A DNA stretch of 64,000 nt from Citrobacter portucalensis (GCF_002042885.1 NZ_MVFY01000003.1:310001-374000), one strand, 5' to 3'; counted from the first letter of the stretch, positions 26,757 to 36,696 are shown. A program made the numbers and translations. Notes: generated by a model from the letters alone, not told the origin.

Positions 26757-26811
26757 GTATGATATCAAATCAGACTCGCAATAAGTTTTTACATTTAAAG
26801 GATGGTTCACT

Positions 26812-27126
26812 ATGTTCAGGATTATGTTGTGTTGTTCGGCAGGGATGTCCACCAGCTTGCTGGTTCGCAAAATGGTTGAAGAGGCAGAGTCTCGCGGATT
26901 GCCTGTGAAGATTGAGGCCTACGGCGTTTCCGAATTTGACATTCAGTTTCCAAATTACCAGGTGGTGCTACTCGGCCCCCAGGTAAAGTACATGCTTAAT
27001 ACGCTCTCCGAAAAGGCTGCCACCCAGGGTATACCCGTAAAAGCCATAGATATGATGGATTACGGTATGCAACGCGGTGACAAAGTGCTGGATTATGCTC
27101 TGTCGCTGATTGAAGCGACACACTAG
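26812..27126 (+). CDS. PTS lactose/cellobiose-family EIIB
   Basis: The 104-residue cytoplasmic EIIB has the phosphoryl-acceptor cysteine in MLCCSAGMSTSLLV (Cys7 or Cys8 region), as in ChbB. It heads the operon IIB-IIC-GH1-IIA-porin. GATGGTTCACT precedes the ATG. Confidence 0.92.
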   Translation: MFRIMLCCSAGMSTSLLVRKMVEEAESRGLPVKIEAYGVSEFDIQFPNYQVVLLGPQVKYMLNTLSEKAATQGIPVKAIDMMDYGMQRGDKVLDYALSLIEATH

Positions 27127-27138
27127 AAAGGTGTCATT

Positions 27139-28470
27139 ATGAGTTCGTTATATCAGTCAATGGTTGCCGTCATTGAACAATCCATCACCCCGCTCGCTGG
27201 CAAGTTAGGGCAGCAGAAGTATGTGATTGCAATTCGTGACGGTTTTACGGCGGCGCTGCCGTTTATGATCATCGGCTCCTTCATGCTGGTGTTTATTTTT
27301 CCGCCGTTCTCTGCCGATACTACCAACAGCTTTGCCCGGGGCTGGCTCGATTTCTCGGCAACTTATCGTGAACAGCTTATGCTGCCGTTTAACCTCAGCA
27401 TGGGTGTTATGACGTTCTTTATCTCCGTGGGCATTGGTGCCAGCCTGGGCCGTCAGTTTAACCTCGATCCGGTGATGTCTGGCCTGCTGGCCTTTATGGC
27501 GTTTTTACTGGTTGCTGCGCCCTATGCCGACGGTAAAATCTCGACGCAGTATCTTTCCGGTCAGGGTATCTTTACCGCCCTCATCACCGCCATTTACTCC
27601 ACCCGTATATATGCATGGCTGAAGCAGAATAACGTGACAATCCGTCTGCCGAAGGAAGTCCCGACCGGCGTCGCGCGTTCATTCGAGATCCTCATTCCGG
27701 TACTGGTGGTGATTGCGACCCTGCATCCGCTGAACCTGTTTATCGAAGCACAAACCGGGATGATCATCCCGCAGGCGATTATGCACCTGCTGGAGCCGCT
27801 GGTTTCCGCTTCTGACTCACTGCCCGCTATTCTGCTTTCTGTGCTGTTGTGCCAGATTTTCTGGTTTGCCGGCATTCACGGCTCATTGATCGTAACCGGC
27901 ATCATGAACCCATTCTGGATGGCGAACCTGTCCGCTAACCAGGCCGCTCTGGCAGCGGGCGCTGCGCTGCCCCATGTCTATCTGCAAGGTTTCTGGGATC
28001 ACTACCTGCTGATTGGCGGCGTCGGTTCAACTTTACCGCTGGCATTCCTGCTGCTGCGCAGTCGCGTCGCGCATCTGCGTACTATCGGCAAAATGGGAAT
28101 TGTGCCTAGTTTCTTTAATATCAATGAGCCTATTCTGTTTGGTGCGCCAATCATCATGAACCCGATGTTGTTCATCCCGTTTGTCTGCGTCCCGCTGGTT
28201 AACGCCGTGCTGGCCTATAGCGCCACCAAACTCGGCTGGCTGGCACAGGTTGTTTCACTGACGCCGTGGACTACGCCTGCGCCAATCGGTGCTTCCTGGG
28301 CCGCAAACTGGGCATTAAGTCCGGTGGTGATGTGCTTTATCTGTATGGCGATGTCAGCGCTGATGTACCTTCCATTCCTGCGTGCTTACGAACGTTCTTT
28401 GCTGAAAACCGAAGAGCAAAAAGCACAGGATGCCGTCTCCGTGGCGAACGCTGCCCGTAGCAACTCATAA
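27139..28470 (+). CDS. PTS lactose/cellobiose-family EIIC
   Basis: The 443-residue membrane permease belongs to the ChbC family, with about ten helices. Family blocks are DGFTAALPFMIIGS near the N-terminus, FFNINEPILFGAPIIMNP (about 330-347) holding the conserved NEP motif, and FWFAGIHGSLI. It imports and phosphorylates a beta-linked disaccharide or aryl beta-glucoside with IIB and IIA. It is 12 bp after IIB. Confidence 0.92.
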   Translation: MSSLYQSMVAVIEQSITPLAGKLGQQKYVIAIRDGFTAALPFMIIGSFMLVFIFPPFSADTTNSFARGWLDFSATYREQLMLPFNLSMGVMTFFISVGIGASLGRQFNLDPVMSGLLAFMAFLLVAAPYADGKISTQYLSGQGIFTALITAIYSTRIYAWLKQNNVTIRLPKEVPTGVARSFEILIPVLVVIATLHPLNLFIEAQTGMIIPQAIMHLLEPLVSASDSLPAILLSVLLCQIFWFAGIHGSLIVTGIMNPFWMANLSANQAALAAGAALPHVYLQGFWDHYLLIGGVGSTLPLAFLLLRSRVAHLRTIGKMGIVPSFFNINEPILFGAPIIMNPMLFIPFVCVPLVNAVLAYSATKLGWLAQVVSLTPWTTPAPIGASWAANWALSPVVMCFICMAMSALMYLPFLRAYERSLLKTEEQKAQDAVSVANAARSNS

Positions 28471-28490
28471 TGAATCAAGGAGTCAGAACA

Positions 28491-29873
28491 ATGAGATACC
28501 GTTTTCCTGAAAACTTCTGGTGGGGCAGTGCCTGCTCAGCGCTGCAAACCGAAGGGGATAGCCTGAACGGCGGCAAAAGCCAGACCACGTGGGACGTGTG
28601 GTTCGACCGTCAGCCAGGTCGTTTCCATCAGGGAGTTGGCCCGGCAACTACCTCGACCTTTTATCAGCACTGGAAACAGGACATCGCACTGCTCAAACAG
28701 CTGAAGCATAACAGCTTCCGTACGTCTCTGAGCTGGTCGCGCCTGATTCCGGACGGTACCGGCGAGGTTAATCCTGAAGCCGTCGAGTTCTATAACAACG
28801 TCATCGACGAGCTGCTGGCACAAGGCATTACGCCATTTATCACCCTGTTTCATTTCGACATGCCGATGGTGATGCAGGAGAAAGGTGGCTGGGAAAACCG
28901 TGAAGTGGTCGAGGCGTTTGGCCGCTATGCACAAACGTGTTTTACATTGTTCGGCAACCGGGTTAAGCACTGGTTTACCTTTAACGAGCCAATTGTCCCG
29001 GTTGAAGGCGGCTATCTGTATGACTTCCATTACCCTAATGTGGTGGATTTCAAACGTGCAGCCACCGTGGCGTATCACACCGTACTGGCGCATTCGACGG
29101 CGGTTCGGGCATATCGTGCCGCAAACCATGACGGTGAAATCGGCGTGGTGCTGAATTTAACGCCTTCCTACCCGCGCTCACAAAATCCGGTGGATGTAAA
29201 AGCCGCACACTATGCGGATCTGCTGTTTAACCGCAGCTTCCTCGACCCGGTGCTGAAGGGTGAATATCCGGCGGATCTGGTTGAGCTGCTGAAGGAGTAC
29301 GATCAGTTACCAACATGCCAGCCAGGCGACAGCCAGTTAATCGCCGAGGGCAAAATCGACCTGCTCGGCATCAACTACTATCAGCCGCGTCGCGTGAAAT
29401 GTCGTGATAGCGCCATCAACCCGGATGCACAGTTTATGCCGGAGTGGCTGTTTGATTATTACGAAATGCCGGGGCGGAAAATGAACCCCTACCGTGGCTG
29501 GGAAATTTATGAGCCGGGTATTTACGATATTATTACCAATCTGCGTGATAATTATGGCAACCCGCGCTGTTTTATTTCTGAAAACGGTATGGGTGTCGAG
29601 AATGAGCAGCGTTTTATTCAGCAAGAGCAAATCAACGACAGCTACCGTATTGAATTTGTTTCTGAGCATCTTAAATGGCTACATAAAGGAATTAGCGAAG
29701 GCTGTAATTGTCTTGGCTACCATATGTGGACCTTTATTGATAACTGGTCATGGCTTAACGGTTATAAAAACCGCTACGGTTTTGTTCAGTTAGATTTAGC
29801 AACGCAAAAACGTACTGTGAAAAAAAGCGGCGAATGGTTTGCCCAGACCGCCGAAAATAACGGATTCGATTAG
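28491..29873 (+). CDS. Glycoside hydrolase family 1 6-phospho-beta-glucosidase
   Basis: The 460-residue GH1 enzyme carries the acid/base glutamate in TFNEP (Glu166) and the nucleophile in ISENGMG (Glu364). The N-terminal FPENFWWGSACSALQTEG and C-terminal WTFIDNWSWLNGYKNRYG blocks are typical. It hydrolyses the phosphorylated beta-glucoside delivered by the PTS. AAGGAG eight bases before ATG 28491 decides the start; an earlier ATG at 28470 overlaps the EIIC stop and has no ribosome site. Confidence 0.92.
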   Translation: MRYRFPENFWWGSACSALQTEGDSLNGGKSQTTWDVWFDRQPGRFHQGVGPATTSTFYQHWKQDIALLKQLKHNSFRTSLSWSRLIPDGTGEVNPEAVEFYNNVIDELLAQGITPFITLFHFDMPMVMQEKGGWENREVVEAFGRYAQTCFTLFGNRVKHWFTFNEPIVPVEGGYLYDFHYPNVVDFKRAATVAYHTVLAHSTAVRAYRAANHDGEIGVVLNLTPSYPRSQNPVDVKAAHYADLLFNRSFLDPVLKGEYPADLVELLKEYDQLPTCQPGDSQLIAEGKIDLLGINYYQPRRVKCRDSAINPDAQFMPEWLFDYYEMPGRKMNPYRGWEIYEPGIYDIITNLRDNYGNPRCFISENGMGVENEQRFIQQEQINDSYRIEFVSEHLKWLHKGISEGCNCLGYHMWTFIDNWSWLNGYKNRYGFVQLDLATQKRTVKKSGEWFAQTAENNGFD

Positions 29874-29885
29874 GAAGAGAACAAC

Positions 29886-30188
29886 ATGATTGCATTAGAA
29901 GAAGCAGTAATGGAAATCATCGTCAATGCCGGGCAGTCCCGCAGTCTGTGCTTTGAAGCGCTGCATGCCGCGCGCGCCGGCAATATTGACGAGGCAAAAA
30001 GCCTGCTTCGTGAGGCTGACGGTTACGCCCGTCAGGCTCATCACATGCAAACCAAATTGATCGAACAGGACGCCGGGGAAGCCCGGCAACCAATGACATT
30101 AATTATGGTGCATGCGCAGGACCACTTAATGACGTCGTTATTAGCCCGCGAACTGTCAGAAGAAATTATTCATCTGTATCAGCGTTAA
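29886..30188 (+). CDS. PTS lactose/cellobiose-family EIIA
   Basis: The 100-residue all-helical EIIA has the lac/cel family pattern AGQSRSLCFEALHAARAG-like N-terminal helix (here NAGQSRSLCFEALHAAR), and a late TLIMVHAQDHLMTSLLA helix with the active histidine region. It trimerises and feeds phosphate to EIIB. It is 12 bp after the GH1 gene, with GGAAGAG ahead of the ATG. Confidence 0.92.
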   Translation: MIALEEAVMEIIVNAGQSRSLCFEALHAARAGNIDEAKSLLREADGYARQAHHMQTKLIEQDAGEARQPMTLIMVHAQDHLMTSLLARELSEEIIHLYQR

Positions 30189-30393
30189 TCGTTAATTACA
30201 CATTCAACAACGGAGAAAGCATTACGATTAAATAAAGCAGCCCTGTACCCGTTATTAAATAGACAAATCAACTTGTTTTGGTGATAGCAAATTAAACCGA
30301 GACGGGATGGTTATTATCTTAAAATAAATTAATGCACACGCTTATTCAGAATGCTCTACGCAAACTGAAGGGTAAAGTGTCGATGAGATAACC

Positions 30394-31773
30394 ATGAACA
30401 TGATAAAAAAACTTCCAGTCACGCTGGCGGTCGTCGCCGCGCTGTGCCCAATTTCTGTCCTCGCACAGGAATTCACACAAGAACAAATCGATGCCATCGT
30501 TGCCAAAGCCGTCGATAAAGCGCTGGCTGAGCGTCAGGCAAAAATGGACGCCGCCGTGGCGAAAAAAACCGATGTCATTAACGAGCCGCAAAGCGCGGCG
30601 CAATCGCCGGATATGGCTATTCCGTTCGGTGTGAAATTCAGCGGCTATGCGCGTTACGGCGCGCATTTCCAGAGCGGCGATCAGAAATACGTTGGCGTTG
30701 ATGGCTCCTACAACGGTGCTTCCGCTATCGGTCGCCTGGGTAACGAAGGCAACGGCGGCGAGTTCCAGCTCTCAAAAGCGTTCAAAAGCGATAACGGCGC
30801 CATCTGGGACATCAACGTGATGATCGACCACTGGGGCGACGAAGTTAACCTGAAAAAAGCCTACGCGGGCGTCACCAACGTACTGGAATCCAATCCCAAC
30901 GCCTATATCTGGGCAGGCCGCGACTTCCACCAGCGTCCGCAACAGGGTATCAACGACTACTTCTGGATGAACCACGACGGCCAGGGCGCCGGGGTGAAGA
31001 ACTTCGACATCGGCGGCGTACAGTTTGATGTCGCCACCGTTGCCGCAGTTGAATCGTGCAGCCCGGAAGTGATGGAAGACGAAGCCAACCCATCGCGTAT
31101 TACCTGTACCGGCGGTTCCGGTACCGGCGATAAAGGCAACTACGCTGTGACGTCAAAAATTCACAATATGAAAGTGGGCCCGCTGGATCTGGAGATCTAC
31201 GCCAACTACGGTTTTGACTCCAAAGCCGTCGAGAGCGATGACCGCCTGAAAGCCTGGCAGGGCGCATTCGTGCTGAGCCACACCAACGACAGCGGCGTGA
31301 ATAAAGTGATTGCCCGTTATTCTGATAACTCCGACAACAGCGTCTATAACAAAACCGACGACCTGACTACGGTTTACGCCAGCTTCGAGGGAAGTCATAA
31401 GTTTACCCGCCAGGCGCAGGTGGAATACCTGTTAGCGTTCCATGATTACGACAACAGCACCGATAAGAGCGATAACCGTAAGAACTACGGCGCGATTGTG
31501 CGTCCAATGTACTTCTGGAACGACGTTCACTCCACCTGGCTGGAAGCGGGCTATCAGCGCGTAGATTACGACAACGGCGGGGATAACCACGGCTGGAAAC
31601 TGACGCTGTCGCAGAACATGTCGATCGCCATGGGACCGGAGTTCCGCCCGATGCTGCGCTTCTACGTCACCGGCGGCAAGGTGGATAACGATCGCACCGC
31701 GCGGGTCAACGGCACGCAGGATGAAACGCTGGACGACTTTAACCTTGGTGCCATGTGGGAAGCATGGTTCTGA
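30394..31773 (+). CDS. LamB-family carbohydrate porin (BglH-like)
   Basis: The 459-residue protein has a signal peptide (MNMIKKLPVTLAVVAALCP, ending VLA), a short coiled-coil (FTQEQIDAIVAKAVDKALAE), and an 18-strand maltoporin barrel starting FGVKFSGYARYG and ending GAMWEAWF with the terminal phenylalanine. Such porins let beta-glucosides or oligosaccharides cross the outer membrane. It follows EIIA after 205 bp in which I see no terminator, so it may be cotranscribed or have its own promoter. Confidence 0.9.
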   Translation: MNMIKKLPVTLAVVAALCPISVLAQEFTQEQIDAIVAKAVDKALAERQAKMDAAVAKKTDVINEPQSAAQSPDMAIPFGVKFSGYARYGAHFQSGDQKYVGVDGSYNGASAIGRLGNEGNGGEFQLSKAFKSDNGAIWDINVMIDHWGDEVNLKKAYAGVTNVLESNPNAYIWAGRDFHQRPQQGINDYFWMNHDGQGAGVKNFDIGGVQFDVATVAAVESCSPEVMEDEANPSRITCTGGSGTGDKGNYAVTSKIHNMKVGPLDLEIYANYGFDSKAVESDDRLKAWQGAFVLSHTNDSGVNKVIARYSDNSDNSVYNKTDDLTTVYASFEGSHKFTRQAQVEYLLAFHDYDNSTDKSDNRKNYGAIVRPMYFWNDVHSTWLEAGYQRVDYDNGGDNHGWKLTLSQNMSIAMGPEFRPMLRFYVTGGKVDNDRTARVNGTQDETLDDFNLGAMWEAWF

Positions 31774-31789
31774 TTAGTGAGTAGTGAAG

Positions 31790-31822
31790 TGCCGGATACG
31801 GCGAGAACGCCTTATCCGGCGA
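31790..31822. repeat. REP element
   Basis: TGCCGGATACGGCG and CGCCTTATCCGGCGA arms lie between the convergent porin gene and nepI. Confidence 0.8.
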
Positions 31823-31834
31823 ACAACACCGAGA

Positions 31835-33028
31835 TTATTGCATACCTTTTATGCGAACTTTCGCTGCCACCAAAAGCGCCGTCAGCAGCATCAGGCTGCC
31901 GGAAAGCATCAGGGGCGACAGCAGTCCGAGGGTATCGAGCGCATAGCCTCCCACCGCTGCCCCGCAGGTATTGGCAAGCTGGATCACGGCGACCTGGACG
32001 GATCCGGCTTTTTCTGCCTGATCGGCAAGCGAACGGGTGATCCACGTCGACCAGCCGACCGGTACCAGCGCAAACAACAGCCCCCAAATAATCGCAATAC
32101 CCGCCGCGACCACTTTGTCGCTGCCCCACAGGATCAGGACCAGCGCACTGAGCGCCAGCACCAGTGGCGCACCGGCTAACGCCAGTTTGACCGAACGCTT
32201 CAAAATCATCGACGAGAACGACGTACCAACGAAACTGGCAATACCGAAGCTCAGCAGCACCAGCGTCAGGCCATCAACGTCAAAGCCCGCCAGATTCATA
32301 TAGATCGGGCGAATATAGGTAAAGAAGGCGAACTGACCAGCAAAGGACATGAAGATGGCAATCATCCCGGCCATCACCCCTGGACGCTGCAACAGGCTGA
32401 ACATGTTTTGTTTCTGATGCGAAGGTTCACCTGGCAGCGAAGGCAACGCTCTCACCACCCAAATCGTGCACAGCACGCCCATTACCGCCGCCGCATTAAA
32501 CACGTTACGCCAGCCGATAATGCCGCCCAAAAAGCTCCCCAGCGGCGCGGCAATTACCAGCGCGATGGAGACCGCGCCAAAAATAACCGACAGCGCTTTC
32601 GGCACCGTACGTGCAGGAACCAGACGCATGGTCAGCGACGCCGACATCGCCCAGAAGCCGCCAAGCGCCAGACCGAGGCAGGCGCGGCCAACGAGCAGCA
32701 GCGAAAAAGAATTGGCAAAGGAAACCAGCAGACAGGAAAGCGTCAGTAGCACCGAAAACAGGATCACCACATAGCGACGATCGGTCGCCTGAATAATTTG
32801 CGTCACAAACAGGCTGGCGAACATGGCGACAAATGCCGTCACGGTCACCGATTGCCCGGCCACGCCTTCAGAAATCCCCAAATCCTGCGCCATCGGCGTT
32901 AACAGGCTAACGGGGAGAAATTCAACGGTTATCAGGCAGGCAACGCAGAACGCCACGGCAAATACCGCCGACCAGTTAGGTCGGGAATTTGCCTCAGCGC
33001 GGGATTTTTGTTCAACAGCTTCACTCAT
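31835..33028 (-). CDS. nepI: NepI, purine ribonucleoside efflux MFS pump
   Basis: The 397-residue, 12-helix MFS protein matches E. coli NepI (YicM), including [20 protein letters not shown] and [18 protein letters not shown]. It exports inosine, guanosine and analogues by proton antiport. The motif-A region [14 protein letters not shown] and motif-C-like GSFLGG are visible. GCAGG precedes the ATG. In E. coli it borders yicN; here an SRPBCC gene intervenes. Confidence 0.93.
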   Translation of the reverse strand: MSEAVEQKSRAEANSRPNWSAVFAVAFCVACLITVEFLPVSLLTPMAQDLGISEGVAGQSVTVTAFVAMFASLFVTQIIQATDRRYVVILFSVLLTLSCLLVSFANSFSLLLVGRACLGLALGGFWAMSASLTMRLVPARTVPKALSVIFGAVSIALVIAAPLGSFLGGIIGWRNVFNAAAVMGVLCTIWVVRALPSLPGEPSHQKQNMFSLLQRPGVMAGMIAIFMSFAGQFAFFTYIRPIYMNLAGFDVDGLTLVLLSFGIASFVGTSFSSMILKRSVKLALAGAPLVLALSALVLILWGSDKVVAAGIAIIWGLLFALVPVGWSTWITRSLADQAEKAGSVQVAVIQLANTCGAAVGGYALDTLGLLSPLMLSGSLMLLTALLVAAKVRIKGMQ

Positions 33029-33169
33029 TTTGTTACCTGCGTGGGGTTATTGTAGAAAAGTTACGCAGTGTAACATTAAATTTGTGACGTAATTAACGTT
33101 TTGACAACTATTCACCAGAGATCGGCTGCGCCTTATCCGGCCCAGGACAGAGAGCCCTTTCTGGCTCAA

Positions 33170-33694
33170 TTAAGCGTCACGCGCAGCCCGGGCCAGGCCG
33201 GTTATCCACTCCTGGTGACCGTTGATCATCGGATTGGGCAGCGTAAGTGCCAGTTCTTGTGCCGGAACGCCAATTTGTGATTCCTGGGTCAGAATACGTA
33301 CGCGCCCGCCGGGTAAATCCTCAAAGAGCCAGGCGTGGATAACATCCAGACGTGTAGTGGCGTCGCCTTCCGCCCAGCCATGCCAGGCAACACGCGCGGC
33401 CTGGCCGTCAACCGGCGGCACATACTCAGTGATTTGCGCTTCGATGGGGAAACCAAAAGTCGTAAAACGAAAGCGGGCATCCATGCTTAACAATGGACCG
33501 GAACCGTCGTGAAAACGGATATCCGCTACGTTGCTGTAATACGTCGGCCAGCGCATTGTGTCATTAAGCTGTGCCCAGACGGCACGGGCGCTCAGTCCGG
33601 CAACGATAATTTCATTTGAAGCAAAGTTATCAGTCGTCCCCGGCAGATACGCTGCAGGCCAGATAATTGCACGTTGTTGAGTCGCTTGATTCAT
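33170..33694 (-). CDS. SRPBCC-fold protein of unknown ligand
   Basis: The 174-residue protein fits the polyketide-cyclase/START-like SRPBCC helix-grip fold: FASNEIIVAGLSARAVWAQL strand-helix, then MRWPTYYSNVADIRF, and a long C-terminal helix (MINGHQEWITGLARAARDA). Members bind small hydrophobic molecules. It is an insertion between nepI and yicN. Its GAGG ribosome site and ATG lie inside one arm of a perfect 15-bp inverted repeat, so translation may be controlled by RNA folding. The LysR gene beyond yicN could be its regulator; this is speculative. Confidence 0.75.
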   Translation of the reverse strand: MNQATQQRAIIWPAAYLPGTTDNFASNEIIVAGLSARAVWAQLNDTMRWPTYYSNVADIRFHDGSGPLLSMDARFRFTTFGFPIEAQITEYVPPVDGQAARVAWHGWAEGDATTRLDVIHAWLFEDLPGGRVRILTQESQIGVPAQELALTLPNPMINGHQEWITGLARAARDA

Positions 33695-33732
33695 GATGTA
33701 CCTCGTCGTGTGAGTTAACGAGGTACATCATG
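33692..33732. repeat. Perfect 15-bp inverted repeat covering the SRPBCC start codon
   Basis: CATGATGTACCTCGT (33692-33706) and ACGAGGTACATCATG (33718-33732) are exact reverse complements, 11 bp apart. In the minus-strand mRNA the GAGG ribosome site and AUG of the SRPBCC gene would be base-paired. It could be an RNA switch or a protein-binding operator. Confidence 0.8.
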
Positions 33733-33755
33733 CTTTCGCGTAAGATATAAAGATA

Positions 33756-33779
33756 ATGACGATTCAAAATAGTCGTCAT
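33756..33779. promoter_or_regulatory. Dyad ATGACGA-N10-TCGTCAT upstream of the SRPBCC gene
   Basis: The 7-bp arms are exact and the spacer reads TTCAAAATAG, which on the minus strand contains a TTGAA -35-like hexamer. This is the shape of a regulator site over a promoter for the SRPBCC gene. Confidence 0.45.
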
Positions 33780-33793
33780 CATAAATTTTGATA

Positions 33794-34258
33794 TCAGTGC
33801 AGCCAGTGCACGCCATCCTCGGGCTGGAAAAAGGCGTTATAGCGCATCTGGAACGCATTAAGCTCCTGCATATCCGGCTCCATCTCGCGCAGAAAACCGA
33901 GCGCCAGACGCACCTGCGCGTCGGTAATCGGTGCAGCCAGCCGGGCTTTTTGCAGCCAGCGGTGCCATTGCAACAAGTTCTGCTCACTGCCGTCGACAAT
34001 AACGATTTGCCAGATCAACAGCACCTGGGCGGCATTTTGTAGATGCGATTCATCAGGACGGTGGAGGTACTGTAAAAAAGCCTCACCCTGTACTTTTCCC
34101 ATCTGATCGATCATCGATTCTACCGGCACGACATCAATGTTCAGCCGCTCGCTCAGACGGCGAATTGCCTGCCGCGACCCGGACGTTAGCACCCGAAATC
34201 CCACCACAAAAACAACCACCAGCGTGGCCAGCATTATCCAAATCATGCGCACATCCAT
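33794..34258 (-). CDS. yicN: YicN, DUF1198 membrane-anchored protein
   Basis: The 154-residue protein has one N-terminal membrane helix (IWIMLATLVVVFVVGF) and a helical cytoplasmic domain ending FFQPEDGVHWLH, as in E. coli YicN. Function is unknown. E. coli YicN starts at the MIWIML methionine, four codons into this frame (34246), so the first four residues are uncertain; neither start has a strong ribosome site. Confidence 0.9.
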   Translation of the reverse strand: MDVRMIWIMLATLVVVFVVGFRVLTSGSRQAIRRLSERLNIDVVPVESMIDQMGKVQGEAFLQYLHRPDESHLQNAAQVLLIWQIVIVDGSEQNLLQWHRWLQKARLAAPITDAQVRLALGFLREMEPDMQELNAFQMRYNAFFQPEDGVHWLH

Positions 34259-34351
34259 TACCAGACAGGACGCCCATCATAGCGGCAAATTCACCTCTGT
34301 CGACGACTGAACATGTCATAATGTGACTTATCGAACTCGCAGGCAGACATC

Positions 34352-35257
34352 ATGAAATCTGATATCAGAACGCTCGATCTCAATCTGTTAAAAACGCTGG
34401 ATGCCCTGCTGGATGAACGCAGCGTAACCCGGGCGGCGCAGCGGCTGTCGCTCACCCAGCCTGCGGTAAGCGGTATGCTCAACCGCCTGCGCGACTATTT
34501 TGACGATCCGCTGTTTAGTCGCACACCGCATGGCATTGTTCCGACGCTGCGTGCCCAACAGTTGGCCGCCCCGGTCAAACAGATCCTCAGCGACATCGAT
34601 ATCCTGCTTAAACCGACACAGTTTGACCCGCTCACCGCAGCGCTCACCTTTACCGTCGCCGCTACGGATTACGCGCTCAAAGCGGTTATCGTGCCATTTA
34701 TTGCCGCGCTTCGCGTGCGCGCACCGGGCATTCGTGTACGAGTGATCCCGGTTGAGCCAGTGCTGCTCACCACACAGTTTGAGCAGGGGAAAATCGACCT
34801 GGCGTTGCTGACGCCGGATTCCACGCCCGACAACCTGCATAGCCGGGCGTTATATGATGAAGAGTACGTTTGTCTCATGCGTCATGCGCATCCTGATGCG
34901 GGGCAACCGCTGACGCTCGATCGCTTCTGCGCGCTGGAGCATGTGCTGGTTTCTTATGAGGGTGAAAGTTTCTGGGGCGTCACCGATGAGGCACTGGCAA
35001 GCGTCGGACGCCAACGGCAGATTGGTTTGTCGGTTAGCAGCTTCCTGGTATTGCCGGACATCCTCGCTATCAGCGATATGATTGCCGTTGTTCCTGCCCG
35101 TCTGGCGTATGACGACACCCGTATGCACGTTTTACCGCCCCCGCTGCCCATAACCGGTTTTACAAAAAGCATGGCCTGGCATGAACGCACGCACCGCGAT
35201 GCCGCTCATCAGTGGCTGCGCAATCTGGTACATGAAACCAGCCAGTTTAGAGTATAA
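34352..35257 (+). CDS. LysR-family regulator, NodD/LinR-like branch
   Basis: The 301-residue protein has the NodD-type start (RTLDLNLLKTLDALLDERSV), then LSLTQPAVSGMLNRLRDYFDDPLF and an effector domain with ATDYALKAVIVPF. It is divergent from yicN with a 93-bp gap. Its target is not evident; the SRPBCC gene downstream of yicN is one candidate. Confidence 0.85.
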   Translation: MKSDIRTLDLNLLKTLDALLDERSVTRAAQRLSLTQPAVSGMLNRLRDYFDDPLFSRTPHGIVPTLRAQQLAAPVKQILSDIDILLKPTQFDPLTAALTFTVAATDYALKAVIVPFIAALRVRAPGIRVRVIPVEPVLLTTQFEQGKIDLALLTPDSTPDNLHSRALYDEEYVCLMRHAHPDAGQPLTLDRFCALEHVLVSYEGESFWGVTDEALASVGRQRQIGLSVSSFLVLPDILAISDMIAVVPARLAYDDTRMHVLPPPLPITGFTKSMAWHERTHRDAAHQWLRNLVHETSQFRV

Positions 35258-35261
35258 AAAA

Positions 35262-35280
35262 GCCCGCCATTAAGGCGGGC
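35262..35280 (-). terminator. uhpT terminator
   Basis: GCCCGCC (35262-35268) pairs with GGCGGGC (35274-35280). On the minus strand it is followed by TTTTTT, so it serves uhpT. On the plus strand the T-run is missing. Confidence 0.85.
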
Positions 35281-35304
35281 AAAAGTTACCAATGCACACT
35301 TAAC

Positions 35305-36696
35305 TTAAGCTACTTTCAATTGTTGAATCTTTTTCTCGCGGCGAATTTTACGTTCTTCAAACACAGCCACGATGGCCATCAAACAGATACAACCGATAGC
35401 GGCAGCATCCAGCGCGGCGAAAGTGCCTGCCCAGCCGGTCAGCCCGAAAATCGGCGTGCCGTCGGCAATCATCCCCAAACCGAGCTTGGCGAAGCTGTCA
35501 CCAATCAGATAAGCGAAAGTGCCTTTAATCCCATCGGCTGCGCCGATCGCTTTTTTCGGCACAAACCCGACTGCCGCAACGCCGATTAACAGTTGTGGGC
35601 CAAACACCAGGAAGCCCAGCGCAAACAGCGAAGTCAGATAAACGTACTGGTTGCTGGCGTGCTGATAAACGCCCAGAGTGGCGATAATCAACGCCAGCGC
35701 TACACAGGCCACCAGCGCACGACGACCGTTAGCCAGGTCGGAGAGCCAACCCCACATCAGCGTGCCAACCAGCGCGCCCACTTCAAACAGGGTAAAGCCC
35801 TGAATCGCCACTTCTTTGGAGAGCTTCAGCTCCTGGAAAGCGTAGACGGTGGACCACTGGTCGATACCGATTCGCACTACGTACAGGAAGATGTTCGAGA
35901 AACATAACAGCCAGATCACTTTGTTTTTCAGCACGTACTCAACAAAGATCTGCCATTTGGTCATCTCGTTTTCTTCGGTTTCTTTGTCTTCTTCGCTGAT
36001 CTCCTCACCGAACAGCTCTTCGGCTTTACCGAGGCCATAAGATTCCGGGGAGTCGCTGCCGTAGCGCAGGCCGATAAAGCCAACAATCAGAGCAATAATC
36101 GACGGGAAGATAAACATACCGATGACGTGACCGTCGAACAGATAGTTAGCGCCAAACAGCGCCACGCCCGCTGCACCCGCACCGCCGAGGTTGTGGGAGA
36201 TATTCCACATACCGAGGTAGGAACCCCGCTTGCGACGCGGCGTCCATTTAGTAATGGTGGAATAGCTACATGAGCCGCCAGTACTCTGGAAGAAACCGCT
36301 CAGCGCGTAGAAAGCGATCATCAAAAACAGGCTGGTTGAACCCGCGCCCATGCTGGCGCTGAAGCCGAGCATACAGATGGCGGAGAGGATCAGCATAAAC
36401 GGCAGAAACTGCTTGGTGTTTTTGCCGTCCGCGTAGTAGGAAACCAGCGTTTTACCCACGCCGTAGGTGATGGAGAAGCCCAGGCCAATCATCCCCAGCT
36501 GCGTCATGCTCAGCCCGTAGGTGGAGATCATGTCGTTCTGCGCGATGTTGAAGTTTTTGCGGATCAGGTACATGGTCAGGTAGCCGATAAAGACCACCAG
36601 ATAGGACTGCATGAATGGTTTGAACCACATTTTGCGCCGCACATCGAGCGGCAGATCCAGGGTCGGCTTGCGCACCTGGTTTAGAAAGGCCAGCAT
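35305..36696 (-). CDS. uhpT: UhpT, hexose-6-phosphate:phosphate antiporter
   Basis: The 463-residue, 12-helix OPA-family antiporter imports glucose 6-phosphate and other hexose phosphates in exchange for phosphate, and also takes up fosfomycin. Recognisable blocks are [42 protein letters not shown] and [17 protein letters not shown]. It is transcribed separately from uhpABC, from a promoter activated by phosphorylated UhpA. Confidence 0.97.
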   Translation of the reverse strand: MLAFLNQVRKPTLDLPLDVRRKMWFKPFMQSYLVVFIGYLTMYLIRKNFNIAQNDMISTYGLSMTQLGMIGLGFSITYGVGKTLVSYYADGKNTKQFLPFMLILSAICMLGFSASMGAGSTSLFLMIAFYALSGFFQSTGGSCSYSTITKWTPRRKRGSYLGMWNISHNLGGAGAAGVALFGANYLFDGHVIGMFIFPSIIALIVGFIGLRYGSDSPESYGLGKAEELFGEEISEEDKETEENEMTKWQIFVEYVLKNKVIWLLCFSNIFLYVVRIGIDQWSTVYAFQELKLSKEVAIQGFTLFEVGALVGTLMWGWLSDLANGRRALVACVALALIIATLGVYQHASNQYVYLTSLFALGFLVFGPQLLIGVAAVGFVPKKAIGAADGIKGTFAYLIGDSFAKLGLGMIADGTPIFGLTGWAGTFAALDAAAIGCICLMAIVAVFEERKIRREKKIQQLKVA

